Assembly (NCBI GenBank): GCA_018268875.1
Contig: JAFDVT010000566.1
Coordinates: forward strand, 1 to 5,965
Origin: Acidobacteriota bacterium
Lineage (GTDB): Bacteria > Acidobacteriota > Terriglobia > Bryobacterales > Bryobacteraceae
Length of the DNA: 5,965 bases
Direction: 5' to 3'
Shown in pieces: positions 1 to 5,111 of this stretch. Made by a program: the position numbers and the translations under genes. Numbering within the stretch: the first letter of the stretch is position 1; every line of letters begins with the position of its first letter. The notes below the pieces were generated by a model that made no database searches, had not been told where the DNA came from, and worked only from the letters and a program-made list of their open reading frames with translations.

Positions 1-670
1 ATACGGGCTGTTCCGCAAAGAAGACGTTGGACTCTTCGACGATGCGCCGAATCGTCTGGATCGCGACACGCACCGACCATCCGCCATTGGCGTCGATACC
101 GACACGGAACTTCGGTCCAACGACCTTGCGGACGGCGGCCACGCGAGCGATGTCCGCTTCGGGTTCGATGCCCACCTTGACCTTGAGCGCGGTAAGCCCC
201 TTGGCCACGGCCCAAGAAGCGATTTCCGCCGCGCGGTCGGGAGCGGCGCCGGAAACGGACATCTTGATTGGGATACGGTCGCGAACAGCGCCACCGAGCA
301 GGCGGTACACAGGCTGGCCGCAGGCTTTGCCCAGGATGTCCCACAGCGCGATCTCGACGCCGGACTTGGTGAACGGGTGCGCGAAGACCACGCGACGCAT
401 TTTGGCGGTGAGCCGTTCGATGTCGCGTGGATCTTCGCCGATGAGCGCCGGTTCGATGAAGTTGCGGATGATGTGAACGGCGGTGACGTTGTCTTCGCCG
501 CTCCACACCGGCGTACAGGAAACTTCGCCCAGGCCGGTGATGCCTTCATCGGTGTGTACGCGCAGCAGGACGAAAGGCGATTCCGAATGTACGCCGATCG
601 CGCCGCGGATGACAAATTCCGGCTGGATGGGCACCAGAACCGGGATCGTTTCAATGGATGTAATCTTCAC
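1..670 (-). CDS. Mandelate racemase/muconate lactonizing enzyme family protein (3'-truncated by window edge)
   Basis: This is an enolase-superfamily enzyme, which abstracts a proton alpha to a carboxylate using Mg2+; the substrate cannot be told from sequence. The 223 visible residues begin VKITSIETIPVLVPI. They cover the N-terminal capping domain (about 1-125, with the family-typical stretch GVEIALWDILGKACGQP near 104-120) and the first half of the TIM barrel. The KxK catalytic pair is K163/K165 (LKVKVG), the first metal ligand is D193 (GIDANGG) and the second is E220 (AEQP), spaced as in muconate cycloisomerases. The third metal ligand and the opposing catalytic Lys lie beyond the edge; about 60% of a usual 370-residue protein is present. 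The start is GTG at 670, inside the GTGA overlap with the upstream RraA-like gene, so translation is probably coupled. It could be a cycloisomerase, dehydratase or epimerase. Confidence 0.9.
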   Translation of the reverse strand, partial: MKITSIETIPVLVPIQPEFVIRGAIGVHSESPFVLLRVHTDEGITGLGEVSCTPVWSGEDNVTAVHIIRNFIEPALIGEDPRDIERLTAKMRRVVFAHPFTKSGVEIALWDILGKACGQPVYRLLGGAVRDRIPIKMSVSGAAPDRAAEIASWAVAKGLTALKVKVGIEPEADIARVAAVRKVVGPKFRVGIDANGGWSVRVAIQTIRRIVEESNVFFAEQPV

Positions 671-1365
671 AGTACGCCGTACTTATTAAACACGTCGCGC
701 AGGTACGCGCCCTTCATCAACTCGTCGCGCGAACTGTTTTCGCGGTTCACTTTTTCGGCCGCCAGTTCGATCACTTCCTTCACCATGGCTTTGGGAATTA
801 CCACCGTGCCATCGAAATCCGAAAACACGAAGTCGCCGGGATGCACCAGGACCTCGCCGCATTCCACCGGCACCTGGTAGGCCGTCACCAAGCCTCGCCC
901 CATGGAATCCACGGGCTTGATGCCAGTGGCGAACACAGGAAAGCCGAGTTCGCGGATCTTTTCGACGTCGCGGACAAGTCCGTCCACCACGGCGCCGCGG
1001 GCTCCGCGTGCTTTCGAGGCCGTCGACAACAGTTCGCCCCAAGGCGCGTTGCGAACTGAGTTCTGCGTGCCGACCACCGCTACCTCGCCGGGCAGCAGGC
1101 TATCCACCGCTTCGATCTCGATGCCGTAGGGATCCTCGGGGATGTGATAGAGGTCGGAACAGGTGATGGTTCGAGCCCAGCCCGCCATGCGAGCCGTTGG
1201 GTAAACAGGCCGCAGGTATTCGCGCATCGCCTGGTTGCGGACGCCCAGTTGATCGAGCGAATCCGATACCACCGCTGTGTACAGGTGTTTTTCGGCAAAC
1301 TCGCACAGCGCGATATCGTGTTCGAGAGCCGCACGGCTGCTGGTGGTGGTGGTCGTTAACGGCAT
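667..1365 (-). CDS. RraA-like / 4-hydroxy-4-methyl-2-oxoglutarate aldolase family protein
   Basis: This 232-residue protein belongs to the RraA/HMG-CHA aldolase fold family, often mislabelled demethylmenaquinone methyltransferase. Characterised members are class II pyruvate aldolases or oxaloacetate decarboxylases; E. coli RraA instead inhibits RNase E. Visible signatures are WGELLSTASKARGARG (109-124), GAVVDGLVRD (124-133) and HPGDFVFSDFDGTVVIP (175-191). R132-D133 are the expected pyruvate- and metal-binding pair, and E111 sits 21 residues before R132, where aldolases have Asp. K136 occupies a place usually acidic (RD-x-x-E/D). Length is normal with a C-terminal helix, and there is no signal peptide, so it is cytoplasmic. 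Start is ATG at 1365; I see no clear Shine-Dalgarno. The TGA stop overlaps the GTG of the next gene by four bases. It is divergent from an IclR regulator that probably controls it. An enzyme role is more likely than RNase E control, given the neighbours. Confidence 0.9.
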   Translation of the reverse strand: MPLTTTTTSSRAALEHDIALCEFAEKHLYTAVVSDSLDQLGVRNQAMREYLRPVYPTARMAGWARTITCSDLYHIPEDPYGIEIEAVDSLLPGEVAVVGTQNSVRNAPWGELLSTASKARGARGAVVDGLVRDVEKIRELGFPVFATGIKPVDSMGRGLVTAYQVPVECGEVLVHPGDFVFSDFDGTVVIPKAMVKEVIELAAEKVNRENSSRDELMKGAYLRDVFNKYGVL

Positions 1366-1386
1366 GAAGGTGAAAGCTCAGGATTC

Positions 1387-1415
1387 AGGGTAAGGGACGG
1401 ACTTGGAATTTTCAA
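1387..1415 (-). promoter_or_regulatory. Candidate sigma70 promoter of the RraA-like/MLE operon
   Basis: Read on the minus strand, a TTGAAA -35 (1415-1410, 5 of 6 consensus bases) is followed after 17 bases by TACCCT (1392-1387, only 3 of 6). This would start transcription near 1380 and leave a 15-base leader before the ATG at 1365. The -35 lies inside the palindrome at 1402-1416. The weak -10 makes this tentative. Confidence 0.35.
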
Positions 1416-1416
1416 G
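1402..1416. promoter_or_regulatory. Near-palindrome, candidate IclR-family operator
   Basis: CTTGGAATTTTCAAG is a 15-base inverted repeat with a single mismatched pair around a central T. It lies in the divergent gap between the RraA-like operon and the IclR-family gene. IclR-type regulators commonly bind short AT-centred palindromes of TGGAA/TTCCA character, which this resembles. It overlaps the candidate -35 of the catabolic operon, a position suited to repression, and lies about 100 bases upstream of the regulator's own start. Confidence 0.4.
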
Positions 1417-1503
1417 ACACGCAGGGCAATCCAACCGATTTTCGTTCAACGGGCTGGACGCACTAAAAAATATCTTGGCTTTTGCAATGGTTTTACACCA
1501 CCC

Positions 1504-1509
1504 TAGGAG
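1504..1509 (+). promoter_or_regulatory. Shine-Dalgarno that sets the IclR-family start
   Basis: TAGGAG lies 5 bases before the ATG at 1515. An in-frame TTG at 1482 would add 11 residues (MQWFYTTLGAR) but has no such site and does not match the family N-terminus, so the ATG is preferred. This is the only strong Shine-Dalgarno I find next to a gene start in the window. Confidence 0.75.
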
Positions 1510-1514
1510 CACGC

Positions 1515-2270
1515 ATGTCCGGTATTCCGAACGCTACGGCCGTTGAACGCGCTCTCGCTATTCTTGATGCCCTGGATAATTCCAAGCGAGGCATGAACAT
1601 TTCGGAACTCAGCCGGCGCCTGAACATTCCCAAGAGTTCGGCGCACGTGATTGTGGTTACGCTCGAGCGGCTGGGGTACGTCGCGCGCAAGCCGGAGTCA
1701 TTGAACTATCATCTGGGGCTTAAGGCTTACGGGCTGGGCCGCGGCATGAACAAGAACCTGCCGGTGGGCGAGATCGCGCTACCCGGCATGCGCGCGCTGG
1801 TGAATCAGGTTCATCTGGCCGCGCACCTGGCCGTGCCCGATGGCAACCAGGGCGTGTACATCCAGAAGGTGGACGCGCCGGGGCTGATCAAGTTCGATAC
1901 CTACATCGGACGGCGCATGGACCTGCACTGTACCGGTGTCGGCAAAGTAATTCTGGCCTGGGGACCGCCCGAGATCGCCGAACATGCGCTGAGCAAGCAG
2001 ACCTACATTCGATACACGCGCAACACCATCACGTCGTCAAGAGCGATGCGGCGGGAACTGGCGCGTGCGAGGTCCTGCGGGTATGCGGTGGACGACGAGG
2101 AAGAAGAAATCGGCGTGCGTTGCATCGCGGTGCCGGTGTTTCAGCCGAACGGCCAGTTTGCGGCCGCTCTTTCGATCACCGGAACCACGACGCAGATCCC
2201 ATTGGACGCCGTTGAGGAGTTCGCACAGAAGCTTCGGAATACGGCAACCAGCTTCTTTCAGGGACTTTAG
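1515..2270 (+). CDS. IclR-family transcriptional regulator
   Basis: This 251-residue protein has the usual IclR layout: an N-terminal winged helix-turn-helix (about 7-68; recognition region ISELSRRLNIPKSSAHVIVV at 29-48, wing ending YHLGLKAYGLG) and a C-terminal effector-binding domain (about 80-250). The family signature is clear at 189-209, GYAVDDEEEEIG followed by VRCIAVPVF, and the ligand-pocket region MDLHCTGVGKVILAW (135-149) is typical. IclR proteins bind a small catabolic intermediate and repress or activate neighbouring genes as dimers or tetramers. The divergent RraA-like/MLE operon is the probable target, through the palindrome at 1402-1416, and the convergent amidohydrolase may belong to the same regulon. 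Start is ATG at 1515, set by TAGGAG. The TAG stop overlaps the opposing amidohydrolase stop. The effector cannot be inferred from sequence. Confidence 0.95.
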   Translation: MSGIPNATAVERALAILDALDNSKRGMNISELSRRLNIPKSSAHVIVVTLERLGYVARKPESLNYHLGLKAYGLGRGMNKNLPVGEIALPGMRALVNQVHLAAHLAVPDGNQGVYIQKVDAPGLIKFDTYIGRRMDLHCTGVGKVILAWGPPEIAEHALSKQTYIRYTRNTITSSRAMRRELARARSCGYAVDDEEEEIGVRCIAVPVFQPNGQFAAALSITGTTTQIPLDAVEEFAQKLRNTATSFFQGL

Positions 2271-3121
2271 ACTTCGATCTGCAGCAATCGCAGCGAGTCG
2301 CGATAAAACATCTCTTCCATCTTGGCCATGTTGAGACGGGGCAGCATCGTGCCTTCGAGCATGCCGTTCAACCCGCGCATGCCCGCCAGGCTGGCATCGA
2401 CGGTGGTGAACGGGTAGTCCGTTCCGAACAACAGCTTGTGCCACACGCCATATTCCTGCACGAGCATCAGCGATTGGTACAGCTGAAACGGCCGGTAATG
2501 CAATGCGGAAACGTCGGCGTACAGGTTGGGATGCTTACGGATCGTCACCACGCATTCGCCTTCGTACGGGTGGCCCAGGTGCGCGAGGATCATACGGACC
2601 TCGGGGAAGCGGGTAGCCACTTCGTCGAGCAAGCGCGGCAAGGTGTAGGCCAGCGGCGCCTGGGCGACAAACGTCGTGCCGGTGTGCAGCAGCACAGGCA
2701 AACGGTGTTTGGTCGCGTATTCCCACAGCGGATCGAGTTCGCGGCTGTTGGGCGCGAAGTTGGCATACATGGGCATGAGCTTGATGCCCTTTAACTTCAG
2801 ATCCTGGTGGCCTTCGACGAGTTCGTCCTGCCAATTGGGCTGCGTGGGGTCGATGCTGAGGAATCCGATGAGCTTGGCTGGTTGCGACGCGACGTAGCGG
2901 GCGATTTCCTGGTCGGGCACCCAGAGGCCGCTGTGGCGGGCCTTGCCGCCGAAGACGATGGTACGGTCGCAGGAAGCGCCGCCTGAGGCCGCGTAGTCCT
3001 CCCAACGAACGGTGAGGTCCACCTCGCCGGCATCGCCGCGGGCGCGCCTGGCCTGGAGGCGGAAGTCGTCGGAGAAGTGTTGTGGGAACTCCCAGTAGTG
3101 GCTGTGGACATCGACCAGCAT
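2267..3121 (-). CDS. Amidohydrolase family protein (Amidohydro_2, TIM-barrel metal hydrolase)
   Basis: This 284-residue protein begins MLVDVHSHYWEFP, the standard opening of Amidohydro_2 enzymes. Metal and active-site residues are visible in order: H6 and H8 (DVHSH), H146 (PVLLHTGTT), H181 and H184 (ILAHLGHPY) and D235 (LLFGTDYPF). Relatives include 2-pyrone-4,6-dicarboxylate hydrolase, 4-sulfomuconolactone hydrolase and ACMS-type decarboxylases, so hydrolysis or decarboxylation of a cyclic or aromatic-derived acid is plausible; the exact substrate is unknown. There is no signal peptide, so it acts in the cytoplasm. I chose ATG 3121 because HxH should lie a few residues from the N-terminus; an in-frame TTG at 3214 would add 31 unconserved residues and run through the candidate promoter. 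No Shine-Dalgarno is seen, but a promoter would place the start of the mRNA 3 bases before ATG. Its TAA overlaps the IclR gene's TAG on the other strand. Confidence 0.92.
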   Translation of the reverse strand: MLVDVHSHYWEFPQHFSDDFRLQARRARGDAGEVDLTVRWEDYAASGGASCDRTIVFGGKARHSGLWVPDQEIARYVASQPAKLIGFLSIDPTQPNWQDELVEGHQDLKLKGIKLMPMYANFAPNSRELDPLWEYATKHRLPVLLHTGTTFVAQAPLAYTLPRLLDEVATRFPEVRMILAHLGHPYEGECVVTIRKHPNLYADVSALHYRPFQLYQSLMLVQEYGVWHKLLFGTDYPFTTVDASLAGMRGLNGMLEGTMLPRLNMAKMEEMFYRDSLRLLQIEV

Positions 3122-3130
3122 GAGGTTCAG

Positions 3131-3159
3131 AGTATCGTAGGCGAAGGACCGGAAGACAA
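3131..3159 (-). promoter_or_regulatory. Candidate promoter of the amidohydrolase gene
   Basis: On the minus strand, TTGTCT (3159-3154, 4 of 6) is followed after exactly 17 bases by GATACT (3136-3131, 4 of 6). Predicted transcription start is 3124, only 3 bases before the ATG at 3121. This fits the missing Shine-Dalgarno. Read-through from selC is the alternative source of transcript. Confidence 0.4.
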
Positions 3160-3199
3160 CGATATCCGGCAGGCTGGACGACAGCTCGTTTCGGGGCTT

Positions 3200-3232
3200 G
3201 CGGCCAACCGGCAACGTCCGCTAAGTGGCCGC
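3200..3232 (-). repeat. Inverted repeat just downstream of tRNA-Sec
   Basis: Arms GCGGCCA (3200-3206) and TGGCCGC (3226-3232) are perfectly complementary over 7 bases, with a 19-base loop. The structure starts 6 bases after the encoded CCA of the tRNA (read on the minus strand). No T-run follows, so it is not a canonical intrinsic terminator; it may aid 3'-end processing or termination of the tRNA transcript, or be chance in GC-rich DNA. Confidence 0.3.
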
Positions 3233-3238
3233 GAGGAT

Positions 3239-3332
3239 TGGCGGAAGCCAGTGGGAGTCGAACCCACCAACGATACGAGTACCGTTCACTGGTTTTGAAG
3301 ACCAGGCCTGACACCGGCCAAATTTGGCTTCC
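3239..3332 (-). tRNA. selC: tRNA-Sec (UCA anticodon)
   Basis: This 94-base gene encodes the selenocysteine tRNA, charged with Ser, converted to Sec by SelA and delivered to UGA by SelB. The full cloverleaf can be drawn: 8-bp acceptor stem (GGAAGCCA with TGGCTTCC); 6-bp D stem (TTTGGC with GTCAGG, including G-T pairs) and a 4-base loop CGGT; 5-bp anticodon stem (CTGGT/ACCAG) with loop CTTCAAA and anticodon TCA (3298-3296); a 7-bp variable arm (AACGGTA/TATCGTT, loop CTCG); and a 5-bp T stem (GTGGG/CCCAC) with loop TTCGACT. Discriminator G and CCA are encoded. The 8+5 acceptor/T arrangement, long D stem, long variable arm and UCA anticodon together define bacterial tRNA-Sec and exclude tRNA-Ser. 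It sits upstream of the amidohydrolase gene and is divergent from the kinase gene. Confidence 0.97.
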
Positions 3333-3339
3333 GCAAGGC

Positions 3340-3368
3340 AGTTTAGCAGTCGCGCCGGGATTGGTCTT
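3340..3368 (-). promoter_or_regulatory. Weak candidate promoter of selC
   Basis: On the minus strand, TAAACT (3345-3340, 4 of 6) would put the transcription start at about 3333, one base before the mature tRNA 5' end. At 17-base spacing the -35 is AAGACC (3368-3363), a poor match. It overlaps the -35 of the divergent kinase promoter. The whole gap is 63 bases, so the selC promoter must lie here or inside the kinase gene. Confidence 0.25.
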
Positions 3369-3389
3369 AGGACCACGGGTTGATACACT
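3361..3389 (+). promoter_or_regulatory. Extended -10 promoter of the kinase-receiver-LytTR gene
   Basis: TTGGTC (3361-3366) is separated by exactly 17 bases from TACACT (3384-3389), which is preceded by the extended -10 TGA (3381-3383). The predicted transcription start is 3396, which is the first base of the TTG start codon, so the mRNA would be leaderless. The -35 matches only at TTG; the extended -10 would compensate. Confidence 0.5.
3362..3375. repeat. Inverted repeat in the selC/kinase divergent gap
   Basis: TGGTC-TTAG-GACCA is a perfect 5-bp inverted repeat with a 4-base centre. It covers most of the kinase gene's -35 and the weak selC -35, so a protein bound here could affect both directions. 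It could equally be a chance repeat of this length. Confidence 0.3.
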
Positions 3390-3395
3390 GCCAGT

Positions 3396-5084
3396 TTGGA
3401 TACCGCGACCAGTCTTTCCAATGGGAAAACCATCGGACATTACCGGATCCTGCGCAAACTCGGCGCGGGCGGCATGGGCGAGGTGTACCTTGCCACCGAC
3501 GAACGGCTGGACCGGCAGGTGGCGATCAAGTTCCTGCCCACGGACGTCTGCAACGACCCCGGCCGCCTGCAACTGTTCACGCAGGAAGCCAAGGTCACGT
3601 CCGGCCTGAACCATCCGAACGTCATGTATGTGTACGACATCGGGCGGCAGGATGGGCAAGCCTACATCGTGATGGAGCATGTGGAAGGCGAACCGTTGAA
3701 CGTTCGTCTGGAACATGGTCCGCTGCCGGTGAAGGAAATTGTGGCGATCGGCACGCAGGTGGCCGACGCGCTGGACGCGGCCCACCAAAGCGGCGTCGTG
3801 CATTGCGACATCAAGCCGGGCAACATCATCGTCAACCGGCGAGGCCATGTGAAGGTTCTGGACTTCGGGTTGGCCCGGGTTTGCGCCGCTACTGCCGCTG
3901 TTCCGAAAGACAACGCCGAAACACGGGCGATGTCGGACATCGGAATGGTAATGGGCACGATGCAGTACATGAGTCCGGAACAGGCGCTGGGGCGCGAGGT
4001 GGACGCGCGGAGCGATCTGTTCAGCCTGGGCGCCGTGCTGTATGAAATGGCGACCGGGCGTGTGCCGTTTGACGGCGCGACCAGCCAGGAGACGCTGGCC
4101 AAGATCCTGACCGCGCAGCCCGAAGCAATGGCGCGGTTCAACTACGAAGTACCGGCGGAATTGGATCGTATTGTTCGCAAATGCCTGGAAAAGGATCCGG
4201 ACGAACGGTACCAGTCGGCGCGCGAGGTTGTGTTGGACCTGAAGGCGCTGTCCAAGCCTTCCGGGGTGATCGATACGGGCGCGGCGGCAGTAGGAACCAA
4301 GAAGAAAAGCACGGGCAGGATTACGGCTGTGCTGGTGGACGACGAGGAACTGGCGCGGCTGGTGACCCGCGAATACCTGAGCGAAAGCGCGCCGGAAATC
4401 GAAATCGTGGCCGAATGCGGCAATGGGTTTGAAGCGGTCAAAGTCATCAACGAGCTGGAACCGGACCTGGTGTTTCTGGACGTCCAGATGCCGAAGTTGG
4501 ACGGGTTCGAAGTGCTGGAATTGATCGAACATGAGCCCGCCGTGATCTTTGCGACCGCCTTCGATCAATACGCGATGAAGGCCTTTGACGCGCATGCCGT
4601 CGACTATCTGTTGAAGCCGTTCTCGATGGACCGGTTCCAGACAGCGCTCGGCCGCGCCAGGCAGCGGATGGGCGAGAATCGCCGAGCCCCGGTGGTGCCG
4701 GAATCGGCGGCGGATCTGAAGCGCGAAGCCCGGTCGCCAGAACAGCCGCATAGCGAACGGATCGTCGTCAAAGACGGTCCGAAGGTGCACATCATCCCGA
4801 TCGACAAGCTGGATTACGTCGAGGCGCAGGACGATTACGTGTGCCTGTACAGCAATAAAAAAGGCTATTTAAAGCAGCAGACCATTTCGAGCTTGGAAGC
4901 GTCGCTCGACCCGAAGCGGTTTCTGCGCATCCACCGGTCGCACATCGTGAACCTCGAGCGTGTGGCCAAAATCGAGCCGTACACCAAGGATTCGAAAATC
5001 GCGGTCCTTTTGGATGGCACGCAATTGCCGGTGAGCCGGGCCGGGTATCAGCGGTTGAAGTCGATCCTCGACGACCGGTCGTAG
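3396..5084 (+). CDS. Ser/Thr protein kinase-receiver-LytTR fusion regulator
   Basis: This 562-residue cytoplasmic protein has three domains. The Hanks-type kinase (16-287) shows G-loop GAGGMG (23-28), ATP-anchoring K45 (VAIK), helix-C E64, catalytic D138 in HCDIKPGN, N143, DFG 156-158, activation-loop T188 and SPE 193-195. Arg of the usual HRD is Cys137, so it is a non-RD kinase. After a linker (288-308) comes a receiver domain (309-422) with acid pocket D315/D316, phospho-acceptor D362 (FLDVQMP), T387 and K407 (LLKPF). A second linker leads to a LytTR DNA-binding domain (about 455-558; VEAQDDYVCLY, FLRIHRSHIVNL, LPVSRAGYQRL). No membrane segment or signal peptide is seen. The receiver-LytTR part is a full LytR/AlgR-type regulator; the kinase is an extra input. 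The start is TTG 3396: an in-frame TGA at 3381 rules out anything further upstream, and the nearest ATG (3421) is out of frame. The next gene follows after 27 bases. Confidence 0.93.
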   Translation: MDTATSLSNGKTIGHYRILRKLGAGGMGEVYLATDERLDRQVAIKFLPTDVCNDPGRLQLFTQEAKVTSGLNHPNVMYVYDIGRQDGQAYIVMEHVEGEPLNVRLEHGPLPVKEIVAIGTQVADALDAAHQSGVVHCDIKPGNIIVNRRGHVKVLDFGLARVCAATAAVPKDNAETRAMSDIGMVMGTMQYMSPEQALGREVDARSDLFSLGAVLYEMATGRVPFDGATSQETLAKILTAQPEAMARFNYEVPAELDRIVRKCLEKDPDERYQSAREVVLDLKALSKPSGVIDTGAAAVGTKKKSTGRITAVLVDDEELARLVTREYLSESAPEIEIVAECGNGFEAVKVINELEPDLVFLDVQMPKLDGFEVLELIEHEPAVIFATAFDQYAMKAFDAHAVDYLLKPFSMDRFQTALGRARQRMGENRRAPVVPESAADLKREARSPEQPHSERIVVKDGPKVHIIPIDKLDYVEAQDDYVCLYSNKKGYLKQQTISSLEASLDPKRFLRIHRSHIVNLERVAKIEPYTKDSKIAVLLDGTQLPVSRAGYQRLKSILDDRS

Positions 5085-5111
5085 TTCTTTCTGCACGAGA
5101 TCTCACACAAC

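Noticed and set aside
667..669. TGA at the end of the RraA-like gene read as selenocysteine
   Set aside because: The protein already has full family length, the TGA overlaps the next start codon, and reading on gives an out-of-frame shadow of the MR/MLE gene. No Cys-containing homologous position is expected there.
27..880. Overlapping plus-strand open frames of 149 and 167 codons on the left
   Set aside because: Both are antisense to the MR/MLE and RraA-like genes, whose catalytic motifs are clear, and neither resembles a protein family.
1443..1451. Short inverted repeat CGTTCAACG in the divergent gap
   Set aside because: Four-base arms around one base are too short to call a second operator, though it lies near where the regulator's own promoter should be. 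I found no convincing -35/-10 pair for that promoter.
3122..3214. N-terminal extension of the amidohydrolase to a TTG at 3214
   Set aside because: It would put 31 unconserved residues before the MLVDVHSHY opening and cover the candidate promoter; ATG 3121 fits the family better.
3239..3332. tRNA gene as an integration site of a mobile island
   Set aside because: selC is a known integration site in enterobacteria, but I find no integrase, no second copy of the tRNA 3' end and no change in base composition in the window.
2535..4790. A very long open frame (751 codons) on the minus strand across the amidohydrolase, tRNA-Sec and kinase region
   Set aside because: It runs antisense to the kinase-receiver domains, straight through the tRNA and out of frame through the amidohydrolase. 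The predicted protein is rich in Arg, His and Gln with no recognisable domain. It is a by-product of GC-rich codon bias.
5097..5104. Palindrome GAGATCTC before the secreted-protein gene
   Set aside because: Only 8 bases long, with no flanking symmetry or promoter nearby; expected by chance.
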